Below are positions 42,410-53,490 of a stretch of DNA of 64,000 bases, piece by piece; the stretch's first letter is position 1; every line of letters begins with the position of its first letter. Under the pieces are notes generated by a model. The model was given only the letters and a program-made list of their open reading frames with translations, was not told the DNA's origin and searched no databases. The translations under genes were made by a program, and so were the position numbers. This DNA is from Hyphomonadaceae bacterium (lineage in GTDB: Bacteria; Pseudomonadota; Alphaproteobacteria; Caulobacterales; Aquidulcibacteraceae). The stretch is taken from contig JAEUMP010000002.1 in NCBI GenBank assembly GCA_016791445.1, forward strand, positions 248,001-312,000, read 5' to 3'.

Positions 42410-42958
42410 ATGCCGCTGCTTTTCCTGGTCCGACATGGCGAGCCTGCCTCCGGCTGGGGCGGGGCGGAACCCGATCCGGGCCTGAGCCCGCTCGGCATGG
42501 CGCAGGCCGCGCATGCAGCCCGCGAGCTGCGCAAGCGCATGATCGGCGCGGCGATCACTTCGCCCTTCGCACGTTGCCGGGAGACGGCGGCGGCCTACGA
42601 AATGGAAGCGGCGGTGGTCGCGCGAGTCTCCGAGGGGGTCCGCGAGGTGCCGACACCGGCGGGGCTTGCCGATCGCCCGGCGTGGTTGGCGCAGATGATG
42701 CGGGGACGGTGGAGCGACGACGCGTCGTTCGCCGCGTTCCGGGACGGCGTCGTGCAGACGCTACTCGCGCAGCAGCACGATACAGCAGTGTTCTCGCACT
42801 TCGTCGCGATTAACGCCGCCGTCGGCGCCGCGCTCGGCGAGGATGCGGTGGCGGTGTTCAAACCCGGTCATTGCTCCATCACCATTGTGGAGTCTCGCGA
42901 CGGCGCGCTGCACCTTGTCGAACGCGGCGCCGAGACAGCGGCGGTGAACGCGTTGTGA
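42410..42958 (+). CDS. Histidine phosphatase family protein
   Basis: A 182-residue phosphoglycerate-mutase-like phosphatase. The phosphorylated histidine is in LVRHGEPASG at residues 6-15, the arginine site in SPFARCRETA and the second histidine in FSHFVAINA. No signal peptide. Members dephosphorylate diverse small molecules, and the substrate here is unknown. Its stop overlaps the GTG start of nnr by 4 bases, so the two are probably translated together. Confidence 0.9.
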   Translation: MPLLFLVRHGEPASGWGGAEPDPGLSPLGMAQAAHAARELRKRMIGAAITSPFARCRETAAAYEMEAAVVARVSEGVREVPTPAGLADRPAWLAQMMRGRWSDDASFAAFRDGVVQTLLAQQHDTAVFSHFVAINAAVGAALGEDAVAVFKPGHCSITIVESRDGALHLVERGAETAAVNAL

Positions 42959-44430
42959 CGCAGGGCTTCGAGATCATCACCGTCGCGCAGATGCGCGAGA
43001 TCGACGCGAAGGCTGCAGAGACGGGCGCGCCAACGCGTACGCTGATGGAGAATGCCGGAACCGCCGTCGCGCGCGAGATTCAGGCGCGATGGACGCCGCG
43101 ACCGACGGTGGTTCTGTGCGGACCGGGCGCGAATGGCGGTGACGGCTTTGTGGCGGCGCGCAAGCTCGCCGAGGGCGGATGGCCTGTCCGTGTCGGATTT
43201 CTTGGAAACCGCGCGGCGCTGAAGGGCGATGCGGCGGATGCGTCGTCGGCGTGGATGGGCTGGGTCGATCCAGCGGACGTGGCGCTCCTCGAACCGGGCG
43301 TGCTGGTCGTGGACGCGCTCTTCGGCGCGGGCCTTTCGCGACCGCTTGACGGCGTGGCGGCGGATCTCGCCGCAGCGGCGCGTGCGCATGATGTCGTCGC
43401 GATCGATCTGCCGAGCGGCGCCCACGGCGACGGCGCGGCGCCTGAGGGACCGGTGTTCGCTGCGGACGTGACGGTCACCTTCGTCCGCAAGAAGTGGGCG
43501 CACGTGCTGGAACCGACGCGCGCATTGTGCGGAGAAGTCGTGGTCGCCGACATCGGCGTTCCGGACGCGGCGTTGGCGCACGTCGCGGATGCGCCAGTCG
43601 AAAACGGCCCGCATCTGTGGCGTTTGCCGTGGCCCGACGCCACCGCGCACAAGCACGCGCGCGGCCACGCCATGGTGGTGAGCGGCGGCGCGGGTCACAC
43701 GGGCGCAGCGCGGCTTGCGGCGCGTGCGGCCTTGCGGATCGGGGCGGGTCTCGTGACGCTCATTTCACCGGCGACCGCGGTGCGCGACAACGCCAACCAG
43801 ATCACCGCCATCATGCTCGAACCGGCGCGCGATACGCAGGAAGTGCGCGCGATCGCGGAGAAAGCCGCCTCGCTCGTCGTCGGACCTGCCGCAGGCGTCA
43901 CGCAGCGCACGCGTGAAACGGTGATCGAACTCGCCGGATTGAAAACGCCGATGGTGCTCGACGCCGATGCGCTGACGGTTTTCGCTGGCGAATCCGACGC
44001 GTTCTTCGCCGCCGTGCACGATGCGTGCGTGGCCACGCCTCACGCGGGTGAGTTCCGCCGCCTCTTTCCCGATCTCGCCGACAGCGAAGCGCGCAAGATC
44101 GAGCGTGCGCGCGCCGCGGCGAAACGTGCGGGCTGCGTGATGCTGCTGAAGGGCCCGGACACCGTGATCGCCGCGCCCGACGGCCGCGCGGCCGTCAACA
44201 CGACGGGTTCGCCGTTCCTCGCCACGGCAGGATCAGGCGACGTGCTCGCGGGCCTGATCGCGGGGCTTGCGGCGCAGGGGATGGCTGCGTTCGAAGCGGC
44301 GTGCGCAGGCGCATGGCTGCACGGAAAACTCGGCGAAGCGCTCGGGCCCGGACTGATCGCGGAAGACCTGCCGGAAGCGCTGCCAGCTTTGTTGAATGAT
44401 ATGGCGCCGGTGAAATTGAAGCGGCGTTGA
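42955..44430 (+). CDS. nnr: Bifunctional NAD(P)H-hydrate epimerase / dehydratase
   Basis: A 491-residue metabolite-repair enzyme that returns damaged NAD(P)HX to NAD(P)H. The N-terminal YjeF-type epimerase domain (about 1-210) has LMENAGTAVAREI and GPGANGGDGFVAARKL. The C-terminal ribokinase-like dehydratase domain has HKHARGHAMVVSGG, PMVLDADALTVFA, CVATPHAGEFRRLF and TAGSGDVLAGLIAGL. The start is GTG 42955, overlapping the phosphatase stop; an upstream in-frame start lies deep in that gene. In alphaproteobacteria nnr is often beside glnB-glnA; here two genes separate them. Confidence 0.95.
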   Translation: MTQGFEIITVAQMREIDAKAAETGAPTRTLMENAGTAVAREIQARWTPRPTVVLCGPGANGGDGFVAARKLAEGGWPVRVGFLGNRAALKGDAADASSAWMGWVDPADVALLEPGVLVVDALFGAGLSRPLDGVAADLAAAARAHDVVAIDLPSGAHGDGAAPEGPVFAADVTVTFVRKKWAHVLEPTRALCGEVVVADIGVPDAALAHVADAPVENGPHLWRLPWPDATAHKHARGHAMVVSGGAGHTGAARLAARAALRIGAGLVTLISPATAVRDNANQITAIMLEPARDTQEVRAIAEKAASLVVGPAAGVTQRTRETVIELAGLKTPMVLDADALTVFAGESDAFFAAVHDACVATPHAGEFRRLFPDLADSEARKIERARAAAKRAGCVMLLKGPDTVIAAPDGRAAVNTTGSPFLATAGSGDVLAGLIAGLAAQGMAAFEAACAGAWLHGKLGEALGPGLIAEDLPEALPALLNDMAPVKLKRR

Positions 44431-44433
44431 AGC

Positions 44434-44518
44434 TGGTGCCCGCCGCCGGACTCGAACCGGCACACCTTGCGGCGTCAGAACCTAAATCTGGTGCGTCTAC
44501 CAATTTCGCCAGACGGGC
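44434..44518 (-). tRNA. tRNA-Leu(UAG)
   Basis: An 85-base class II tRNA read on the minus strand. The acceptor stem GCCCGTC pairs with GGCGGGC, followed by discriminator A and an encoded CCA. The D arm GGCGAAATTGGTAGACGC and the anticodon loop TTTAGGT (anticodon TAG) are near identical to E. coli tRNA-Leu(UAG). A long variable arm and T arm GGTTCGAGTCC follow. The first anticodon stem pair is C-A, a mismatch. Confidence 0.95.
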
Positions 44519-44530
44519 AGCGGGGCGTTT

Positions 44531-45232
44531 CTAGTCTGCGCGGGCGAGAACCACAACGCGCTGCGCCAGAACGGTGGTGGATTCGATGAGGGGCGCTGTG
44601 ATGTCGCCCGGCGCGAGCGCCAGCGGGATTTCCGTGCAGCCGGCGACGATGGCCTCCGCGCCCTCCGCCAGCAGGCGTTCTGCGCAGCTGCGCATTTCGG
44701 CGCGCAGGGCGGCGTCCACATTGCCGGCTTTGACGCGGTAGATGATGTCCATGAAGGCGCGCTGGTCGGCGACGGACAGCGTGAGGGCCTCGTAGCCGGC
44801 GGCTTCCAGCGCCGTTTCATAGAGGCGATTTTTGAGCGCGGCGTCTGCGGCGAGCACGCCGACGCGGCGGGCCTGCGGGGTCGCGGCGCGCACGGCGACG
44901 GCGGTTTCCTCGATCATGTGGACGAAGGGAATGCGCACCGCCGCGCGGATGTCGTCAGCCCAGGCGTGCGCGGCGTTGCACGGCATGGCCAGAAGCTCCG
45001 CGCCCGCCGCTTCCAGTCCGCGCGCCATCGCCGCGAGCACAGGCCCCGGCGAGGGGCCGCCGTCCGCCGCCGCATTGCGGTCCGGCACGAAGGGATTGTT
45101 GTCGATGATGAGACGCAGGTGATCGTCGTCGGTGCGCGCGTCCGATGCGGCGAGCACCTTGCCGAAGAAATCGTGCGTCGCGATCGGACCCATGCCGCCG
45201 AGCACGCCGACGGTGCGTGCGGGACGTCTCAC
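44531..45232 (-). CDS. Aspartate/glutamate racemase family protein
   Basis: A 233-residue PLP-independent racemase. The two catalytic cysteines are Cys85 in MPCNAAHAW and Cys199 in AGCTEIPLAL. The N-terminal GVLGGMGPIATHDFFGKV is typical of the aspartate racemase (YgeA/RacX-like) branch. The substrate could be aspartate or a broader set of amino acids. It overlaps the D-cysteine desulfhydrase-type gene by 4 bases, so the two form an operon, and tRNA-Leu follows 12 bases later. Confidence 0.92.
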   Translation of the reverse strand: MRRPARTVGVLGGMGPIATHDFFGKVLAASDARTDDDHLRLIIDNNPFVPDRNAAADGGPSPGPVLAAMARGLEAAGAELLAMPCNAAHAWADDIRAAVRIPFVHMIEETAVAVRAATPQARRVGVLAADAALKNRLYETALEAAGYEALTLSVADQRAFMDIIYRVKAGNVDAALRAEMRSCAERLLAEGAEAIVAGCTEIPLALAPGDITAPLIESTTVLAQRVVVLARAD

Positions 45233-46227
45233 GATTGCAGATCCTTCTGGTACGCAAAGAGCGCGGGCGATCCGCCGGTGTGCACGAAGACGACGTTCTC
45301 GCCGCGCTTGAAACGGCCCTGACGGATGAGGCCAATGAGCCCCGCCGCCGCCTTGCCCGTATAGACCGTGTCGAGAAGGATCGCTTCGTGCGCCGCGAAC
45401 AGGCGCACCGCCTCCACCATTTCCGGCGTCGGCAGCGAATAGCCGGGGCCGACCCAGTCATCGAGCGCGACGACCTTCGATGTCTCGACGGGCCTTTCCA
45501 GCTTCAGCAACGCCGCGGTTTCGACCGCGAGCTTGTGGACGTTGCCTTCCTGCTCCGCGCGCGGGCGGCGCACATTCACGCCGGTGAGCGGGATATGGGT
45601 GTTGGCGCCTTCGAGGCCGACGAGCAGTCCCGCATGCGTGCCCGCGCTGCCGCTCGCCACCACGACATGATCGATGCGCACCTGCTGTTCGAATGCCTGC
45701 TGCACGAGTTCCTGCGCGCACGCGACATAGCCGAGCGCGCCCAGCGCGTTCGAGCCGCCGCCCGGAATGATGTAGCCCTTGCGGCCTTCGGCGCCGAGCG
45801 ATGCGGCGATCGCCTGCATCCGCGCCGCGAGATCATCTCCCGCATTCGCGACCTCGATGCTTTCCACGCCGAGGAGATCGAAAAGGAGATTGTTGCCGCT
45901 GGCGTCCGCGCGATAACTGCCCGGCACGCGCTGCTCGAGCACGAGGCGGCACTTGAGGCGCTCCTTGGCGGCGGCCGCCGCCGTCAGGCGGCAATGGTTC
46001 GATTGCACCGCGCCGACCGTGATGAGCGTGTCGGCGCCCTCGGCCAGCGCCTCGGCCACGAGGAATTCGAGCTTTCGGGTCTTGTTGCCGCCGGCGGCGA
46101 GGCCGGTGAGGTCGTCGCGCTTGATCCAGATGTCGGGGCCGCCCAGCAGGCGGGTGAGGTTGTCGAGCCGCTCCAGCGGCGTGGGGGCGGGCGTGTAGCG
46201 ACGGCGGGGGAAGCGGGCGAGGTGCAT
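45229..46227 (-). CDS. D-cysteine desulfhydrase / L-cysteate sulfo-lyase family PLP enzyme
   Basis: A 332-residue fold-II PLP enzyme related to ACC deaminase. The cofactor lysine is Lys49 in AAGGNKTRKLE. Other conserved parts are VGAVQSNHCRLTAAAA, the phosphate loop ASGSAGTHAGLLVG, and the late DTVYTGKAAAGLIGLI with HTGG. Members degrade D-cysteine (DcyD) or L-cysteate (CuyA); ACC deaminase is less likely from the active-site sequence. Sequence alone does not separate the first two. The ATG at 46227 begins the operon with the racemase. Confidence 0.9.
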   Translation of the reverse strand: MHLARFPRRRYTPAPTPLERLDNLTRLLGGPDIWIKRDDLTGLAAGGNKTRKLEFLVAEALAEGADTLITVGAVQSNHCRLTAAAAAKERLKCRLVLEQRVPGSYRADASGNNLLFDLLGVESIEVANAGDDLAARMQAIAASLGAEGRKGYIIPGGGSNALGALGYVACAQELVQQAFEQQVRIDHVVVASGSAGTHAGLLVGLEGANTHIPLTGVNVRRPRAEQEGNVHKLAVETAALLKLERPVETSKVVALDDWVGPGYSLPTPEMVEAVRLFAAHEAILLDTVYTGKAAAGLIGLIRQGRFKRGENVVFVHTGGSPALFAYQKDLQS

Positions 46228-46700
46228 GGCGGAGCTTTAGCGGGCGCCGATGGGCGGGCCAACGGCGTCGCCCGATCATGGATGTGATTGTAGTCCCAAG
46301 GCCGTCGCCGATCTGCTATGCAGCCCCTGCGACGCGCAGTAGTCCCGGCGTCGCCGTCGCCTGCGCGGCGGACGGCCCGGGGTCCGAAAGCCGGCGCACC
46401 TTGGCGCAGTCTGGGGCGCAGTCTGGCGCAGTCCGGCGCAGGCGCCGCCCGGAAATCGTCAGGGTCCGGCCGTGCGCGGCGCAGTGCGGCGCAGTCTGGC
46501 GCGGTTTCCGGAAAACAACGCAGCCGGTCACAAAACTCGACCGTGCTGCGGCCAATGTCCCGTTTACAGGCTGCGGGTCGGGGTGCATAAGCCCCGCCTT
46601 AATCTTCTGGCAGGCACGGCGTTTGCTCGTGCCCGCGTCCGGCTATACGGACGCCGCCTCCAGAGCCCCGTTTTCCGCGCCCAAGGGACCCGCAGCTTCC
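46228..46700. other. 473-base non-coding gap upstream of tig
   Basis: No convincing gene. The tig frame is open through most of it, but the sequence is not protein-like. It holds the repeat block at 46403-46502 and a weak hairpin GGCACG (46613-46618) with CGTGCC (46628-46633). It must contain the promoters of tig and of the divergent desulfhydrase-type gene; I could not pick out convincing -35/-10 boxes. Confidence 0.6.
46403..46502 (+). repeat. Short direct repeats of GGCGCAGTCTGG
   Basis: Near-identical copies of GGCGCAGTCTGG start at 46403, 46415, 46425 (GGCGCAGTCCGG), 46479 (GGCGCAGTGCGG) and 46489, with partial copies at 46435 and 46499. Spacing is 10-12 bases within each of two groups. 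They sit about 200-300 bases upstream of tig. They may be protein-binding sites or simple slippage repeats. Confidence 0.6.
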
Positions 46701-48032
46701 ATGCAATTCACAGAAACCCGCTCCGAAGGCCTGAGCCGCGCATTCAAGATCGTCGTGCCTGCGGCCGAGTTGCAGAAGCGCCTCGACGCCAAGATCGAGG
46801 AAGTGCGTCCGCGCATGAAGATCAACGGCTTCCGACCGGGCAAGGTGCCGGCGAGCCACGTGAAGAAGCTCTACGGTCCCTCGATGCTCCAGGAGATCAT
46901 CAACGGGGAAGTGGACGCCGCCACCAAGAAGGCGCTGGAAGACGGCAAGCTGCGGGTGGCCTCCCAGCCGGACCTGCAGGTCGAATCGGACATGGAGCAG
47001 GTGTTCGCCGGGCAGGCGGACTTCGCGTTCAACCTGAACGTCGAGCTGATCCCGGAGTTCGAGCCGGTCGATCCCGCCACGATCAGCCTGGAACGCCTCG
47101 TGGCGCCGGTGGCGGACGCCCAGGTGGATGAAACACTCGAGCAGATCGCCAAGGCGAACCGCGTTTTCGAGGAAAAGGACGGCGCGGCCGAGGACGGCGA
47201 CGCGCTGACCATCGACTTCCTCGGCAAGATCGATGGGGTCCCGTTCGATGGCGGCGCGGCCGAGAAGGCCTCCGTGACCATCGGTTCCAACCAGTTCATT
47301 CCCGGCTTCGAGGAAGAGCTGAAGGGTCTCAAGAAGGGCGACGAGAAGGTCATCAACGTGACCTTCCCGGAGGCCTATGCGGCGGAAGCGCTGGCGGGCA
47401 AGGCGGCGACCTTCGACATCAAGGTGCACGAGGTGCGCGCGCCGCAGGAAACCGCGATCGACGATGCGCTGGCCGAGAAGCTCGGCATGGAAAACCTCGA
47501 AGCGGTGAAGACCGCCATTCGCGGGCGCATCGAGTCCGAGCATACCGCGCAGTCGCGCACGCGCGCCAAACGCGCCCTGTTCGACAAGCTTGAAGCCGCC
47601 CACGACTTCCCGCTGCCGCCGGCCATGGTCGAGCAGGAGTTTCAGCAGATCTGGCGTCAGATCGAGGCCGACAAGGCTGCGGGTTCGCTTGACCCCACCG
47701 ACGCCGGCAAGACGGAAGACCAGCTGCGAGACGAATACCGCAAGATCGCCGAGCGCCGCGTGAAGCTCGGTCTCGTGCTCGCCGAGATCGGTCGCCGCAC
47801 GAATATCGAAGTGACGAACGAGGAAGTCTCGCAGGCTGTCATGCAGCAGGCGCGGCAGTATCCGGGACAGGAACGGCAGATCTTCGAAATCTACCAGAAG
47901 AACCCGCAACTCCTCGCGCAGCTGCGGGCGCCGATCTTCGAAGAAAAGACGGTCGACTACATTCTCGAACTCGCCAAGGTCACCAACAAGACGGTGGACC
48001 GCGAGGAACTGTTCACCGACCCGGAAGACTGA
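46701..48032 (+). CDS. tig: Trigger factor (ribosome-associated chaperone and prolyl isomerase)
   Basis: A 443-residue chaperone that binds at the ribosome exit tunnel and folds nascent chains. The ribosome-binding signature GFRPGKVPASHVKKLYG is near residues 42-58. The FKBP-type isomerase domain (about 150-245) has DGDALTIDFLGKIDG and FIPGFEEELKGLKKG. Helical arms form the C-terminus. ATG 46701 gives the usual MQFTETRSEGL start. It is followed by clpP, clpX and lon, the classic protein-quality-control order. Confidence 0.96.
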   Translation: MQFTETRSEGLSRAFKIVVPAAELQKRLDAKIEEVRPRMKINGFRPGKVPASHVKKLYGPSMLQEIINGEVDAATKKALEDGKLRVASQPDLQVESDMEQVFAGQADFAFNLNVELIPEFEPVDPATISLERLVAPVADAQVDETLEQIAKANRVFEEKDGAAEDGDALTIDFLGKIDGVPFDGGAAEKASVTIGSNQFIPGFEEELKGLKKGDEKVINVTFPEAYAAEALAGKAATFDIKVHEVRAPQETAIDDALAEKLGMENLEAVKTAIRGRIESEHTAQSRTRAKRALFDKLEAAHDFPLPPAMVEQEFQQIWRQIEADKAAGSLDPTDAGKTEDQLRDEYRKIAERRVKLGLVLAEIGRRTNIEVTNEEVSQAVMQQARQYPGQERQIFEIYQKNPQLLAQLRAPIFEEKTVDYILELAKVTNKTVDREELFTDPED

Positions 48033-48144
48033 GGCCGGCCGGGCGCGGACCTTGCGGTTGGGCCCGGGCAGTCAAATATGGGCAGTCACGGCGTCCCCGA
48101 GTCGGCAGGCGGTTCGGGGGTGATGGAAGGTGCGAAGGACAGTT

Positions 48145-48777
48145 ATGGGCGACCCGATCGAACGGTACATGCAGCTCGTGCCCATGGTGGTGGAGCAGAC
48201 GAGCCGGGGCGAACGCGCCTTCGACATCTTCTCGCGCCTCCTGAAGGAGCGGATCATTTTCGTGACCGGCCCCGTCGAGGACGGCATGGCCAGCCTCGTC
48301 ACGGCGCAGCTCCTGTTTCTCGAATCCGAGAACCCGAAGCGCGAAATCGCCATGTATATCAACAGCCCCGGCGGTATCGTCACCTCCGGCCTCGCGATCT
48401 ACGACACCATGCAGTACATCCGGAGCCCGGTGTCGACCGTGTGCACCGGCCAGGCGGCCTCCATGGGCTCGCTGCTGCTGGCGGCGGGGGAGAAGGGGCT
48501 CCGGATCTGTCTGCCCAACGCCCGCGTCATGGTTCACCAGCCGTCCGGCGGGTTCCGCGGCCAGGCTTCCGATATCGAGCGCCACGCCGAGGACATCATC
48601 GCCACCAAGAAGCGGCTGAATGAAATCTACGTGAAGCACACCGGCCAGCCTTACGAGACCGTCGAACGGACCCTCGACCGGGACTACTTCATGACCGCCG
48701 AGGAGGCGCAGGCCTTCGGCATCGTCGACCGCGTCTATGAACGTCGCGAAAGCGTCGAATCGGCCGCCGGCCACTGA
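48145..48777 (+). CDS. clpP: ATP-dependent Clp protease proteolytic subunit
   Basis: A 210-residue serine protease that forms the tetradecameric chamber used by ClpX and ClpA. The triad is Ser106 ([11 protein letters not shown]), His131 (MVHQPSGGF) and Asp180 (DRDYFM), with the same spacing as in E. coli ClpP. The start is ATG 48145 ([13 protein letters not shown]) after AAGGACAG; an ATG five codons upstream is possible. It lies 112 bases after tig and 229 before clpX. Confidence 0.97.
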   Translation: MGDPIERYMQLVPMVVEQTSRGERAFDIFSRLLKERIIFVTGPVEDGMASLVTAQLLFLESENPKREIAMYINSPGGIVTSGLAIYDTMQYIRSPVSTVCTGQAASMGSLLLAAGEKGLRICLPNARVMVHQPSGGFRGQASDIERHAEDIIATKKRLNEIYVKHTGQPYETVERTLDRDYFMTAEEAQAFGIVDRVYERRESVESAAGH

Positions 48778-49006
48778 ACAGGCGCCCCGCCGCCCCCGTT
48801 GAGTCGCAAGCTTGCGGCTCGGTTCTTGCTATGCTCGTATCGGGCGTGGCCAGTAATGGCGGCGGATCAGACGGGTTGGTGAACAGTTTTGTAAGGGATG
48901 GCGCGCCAGTCTGGCGGCGCGGAAGAGGGACCGGATCCGCCGGTCATCTCCATCCGTACGGGTCATGGGTCGCCTGCAAGGCGGCGTGCCCCGTCAAGGA
49001 GCGCAC

Positions 49007-50278
49007 ATGAGCAAGAGCACAACCGGCGGTGATTCCAAGAACACCCTGTATTGCTCGTTCTGCGGCAAGAGCCAGCACGAGGTGCGCAAGCTCATCGCGG
49101 GTCCGACCGTGTTTATCTGCGACGAGTGCGTCGAACTGTGCATGGACATCATCCGCGAGGAACACAAAACCTCGCTCGTGAAGTCCAAGGAGGGCGTGCC
49201 GAGCCCCCGCGAGATCAAAGAGGTCCTCGACGACTATGTGATCGGCCAGGACCACGCCAAGCGCGTGCTGTCGGTGGCGGTCCACAACCACTACAAGCGC
49301 CTGAACCACGCGTCGAAGAACAGCGACGTGGAGCTGGCGAAGTCCAACATCCTGCTGATCGGTCCCACGGGCTGCGGCAAGACGTTGCTGGCGCAGACTC
49401 TCGCGCGCATCATCGACGTGCCGTTCACGATGGCGGACGCGACAACGCTGACGGAAGCGGGCTACGTCGGCGAGGACGTCGAGAATATCGTTCTGAAGCT
49501 GCTTCAGGCCGCCGACTACAATGTCGAGCGCGCGCAGCGCGGCATCGTCTATATCGACGAAATCGACAAGATTTCCCGCAAGTCCGACAATCCGTCGATC
49601 ACGCGCGACGTGTCGGGCGAAGGGGTGCAGCAGGCGCTCTTGAAGATCATGGAAGGCACCGTCGCGTCGGTGCCGCCGCAGGGGGGGCGCAAGCATCCCC
49701 AGCAGGAATTCCTGCAGGTCGACACGACCAACATTCTCTTCATCTGCGGCGGCGCGTTCGCGGGGATCGACAAGATCATCCAGTCGCGCGGCAAAGGCTC
49801 AGCGATGGGCTTCGGCGCCACCGTGCGCGATCCCGAGGATCGTCGCACGGGTGAGGTGCTGCGCACGCTGGAGCCGGACGATCTTCTCAAGTTCGGCCTC
49901 ATCCCGGAATTCGTCGGCCGTCTGCCGGTGCTCGCCACGCTCGAGGATCTCGACGAGGCGGCGCTGATGCAGATCCTCACGGAGCCGAAGAACGCGCTCG
50001 TGAAGCAGTACCAGCGCATGTTCGAGATGGAGAATGTGCGGCTGACATTCCCCGACGAGGCGCTCCGCGCGATTTCCCGGAAGGCGATCCAGCGCAAGAC
50101 GGGCGCCCGCGGCCTGCGTTCGATCCTAGAATCCATCCTCCTCGACACCATGTTCGAACTGCCGGGCATGGGCGGTGTTCAGGAGGCGGTGGTGTCGGCG
50201 GACGTGGTCGAAGGCCGCGCCAAGCCGCTCCTAATCTACGCCGAAGGCGGACGGAACGGACAGCAGTCCGCCGGCTGA
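49007..50278 (+). CDS. clpX: ATP-dependent Clp protease ATP-binding subunit ClpX
   Basis: A 423-residue AAA+ unfoldase that feeds substrates to ClpP. The N-terminal zinc domain has [13 protein letters not shown] and [12 protein letters not shown]. Walker A is [15 protein letters not shown], Walker B is [12 protein letters not shown], the pore loop region is [10 protein letters not shown] and the ClpP-binding loop lies in the stretch after [20 protein letters not shown] is placed well before ATG 49007. In alphaproteobacteria ClpXP typically degrades cell-cycle regulators. Confidence 0.98.
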   Translation: MSKSTTGGDSKNTLYCSFCGKSQHEVRKLIAGPTVFICDECVELCMDIIREEHKTSLVKSKEGVPSPREIKEVLDDYVIGQDHAKRVLSVAVHNHYKRLNHASKNSDVELAKSNILLIGPTGCGKTLLAQTLARIIDVPFTMADATTLTEAGYVGEDVENIVLKLLQAADYNVERAQRGIVYIDEIDKISRKSDNPSITRDVSGEGVQQALLKIMEGTVASVPPQGGRKHPQQEFLQVDTTNILFICGGAFAGIDKIIQSRGKGSAMGFGATVRDPEDRRTGEVLRTLEPDDLLKFGLIPEFVGRLPVLATLEDLDEAALMQILTEPKNALVKQYQRMFEMENVRLTFPDEALRAISRKAIQRKTGARGLRSILESILLDTMFELPGMGGVQEAVVSADVVEGRAKPLLIYAEGGRNGQQSAG

Positions 50279-50373
50279 GGAACTTCGGGCGGCGCGACGC
50301 GTCCGCCGCTCCCCCTTGGCCGCCAAGGCGCGCCTGGATGAAGTCCGGCGCTCGTTCCGCATGCAATCTCACA

Positions 50374-50402
50374 CTTGAATGGCGTTAACCCGCGCGCCAA
50401 AT
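50374..50402 (+). promoter_or_regulatory. Candidate heat-shock promoter of lon
   Basis: CTTGAA at 50374-50379 and CCAAAT at 50397-50402 are 17 bases apart and resemble the -35 and -10 of the heat-shock sigma factor RpoH (CTTGAA and CCCCAT-type). It sits 80 bases before the lon ATG; lon is a known heat-shock gene in other bacteria. The -10 match is partial. Confidence 0.35.
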
Positions 50403-50481
50403 GGCATGGGCGATCGCGGCGCGTGCGATTCCGCCTGATCGATCTGCGACCGGGCGCGCGCGCCGCACTGAGGAGTTTTCG

Positions 50482-52905
<2,424 letters not shown>

Positions 52906-52994
52906 TTTCATGCGGAAAGTTCTTGTGAATTTCGCGGGCTGAAATGCTCGTGATTCTGATTACTTCATTGTAAGGCCCTTGTGCGCCAAAGGTT

Positions 52995-53025
52995 TTGACA
53001 TCATTGCGCGACGGCGCCCTTATCG
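52995..53025 (+). promoter_or_regulatory. Candidate hup promoter
   Basis: TTGACA at 52995-53000 is an exact -35 box. TTATCG at 53020-53025 could be the -10 (spacing 19), or CCTTAT at 53018-53023 (spacing 17). It lies 30 bases before the HU ATG and gives a short leader containing an AAGGGGG sequence. Confidence 0.45.
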
Positions 53026-53055
53026 TCGTTCTCATAGCCAAGGGGGCTCAAGAAA

Positions 53056-53358
53056 ATGAACAAAGCGGAACTCATCACGGCCGTCGCCGAGCGCACCGGC
53101 GAGTCGAAGGCAAAGGCCGGAGAACTCGTGGACGCGGTCTTCGAAGTCGTCACCGACGCACTGACGAAGGGCGATGAAGTGAAGCTGCCGAGCTTCGGCG
53201 CCTTCGCTGTCGTGACGACGGCGGCGCGCAAGGCGCGCAATCCGCAGACCAACCAGGAAGTGATCGTGCCCGCCGGTCGGCGCGCGCGGTTCAAGCCGGG
53301 CAAGGCGCTGAAGGAAGCGCTGGATGTGGCGAAGGGCGGCGCGCGCGCAAGCGTCTGA
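53056..53358 (+). CDS. hup: DNA-binding protein HU
   Basis: A 100-residue nucleoid protein that bends DNA. It shows the HU/IHF fold: N-terminal helices MNKAELITAVAERTGESKAK, the saddle LPSFGAFAVV and the DNA-binding arm ARNPQTNQEVIVPAGRRARFKPGKALK. The arm sequence fits HU more than IHF. A 10-residue extension with GGARASV ends the protein. It is followed by a good terminator. Confidence 0.96.
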   Translation: MNKAELITAVAERTGESKAKAGELVDAVFEVVTDALTKGDEVKLPSFGAFAVVTTAARKARNPQTNQEVIVPAGRRARFKPGKALKEALDVAKGGARASV

Positions 53359-53382
53359 TCGTCCTTCAATCGAATTGGTAGG

Positions 53383-53418
53383 CGGGCGGTCGTCATACGA
53401 CCGCCCGTTCTGTTTTTT
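53383..53418 (+). terminator. Rho-independent terminator of hup
   Basis: CGGGCGGTCGT (53383-53393) pairs perfectly with ACGACCGCCCG (53397-53407) around a CAT loop, then TTCTGTTTTTT follows. The 11-bp stem and T run lie 25 bases after the HU stop codon. Confidence 0.92.
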
Positions 53419-53490
53419 CGCATGCGGTGCGCGCTTTCGTCGGTCTTTGCGACAGGCGCTTGCGCGTGTAGGGAGGAGGCAGGAGAAATC

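Noticed and set aside
46403-46502. CRISPR array
   Set aside because: Repeats are only 12 bases, spaced 10-12 bases with no unique spacers of CRISPR length, and no cas genes are present.
46278-46700. N-terminal extension of trigger factor
   Set aside because: The frame is open, but the residues are biased by the GGCGCAG repeats and do not match any trigger factor; MQFTET is the conserved start.
48805-48816. Palindrome CGCAAGCTTGCG as a clpX operator
   Set aside because: A short palindrome is expected by chance in this much GC-rich sequence; it has no matching promoter boxes at good spacing.
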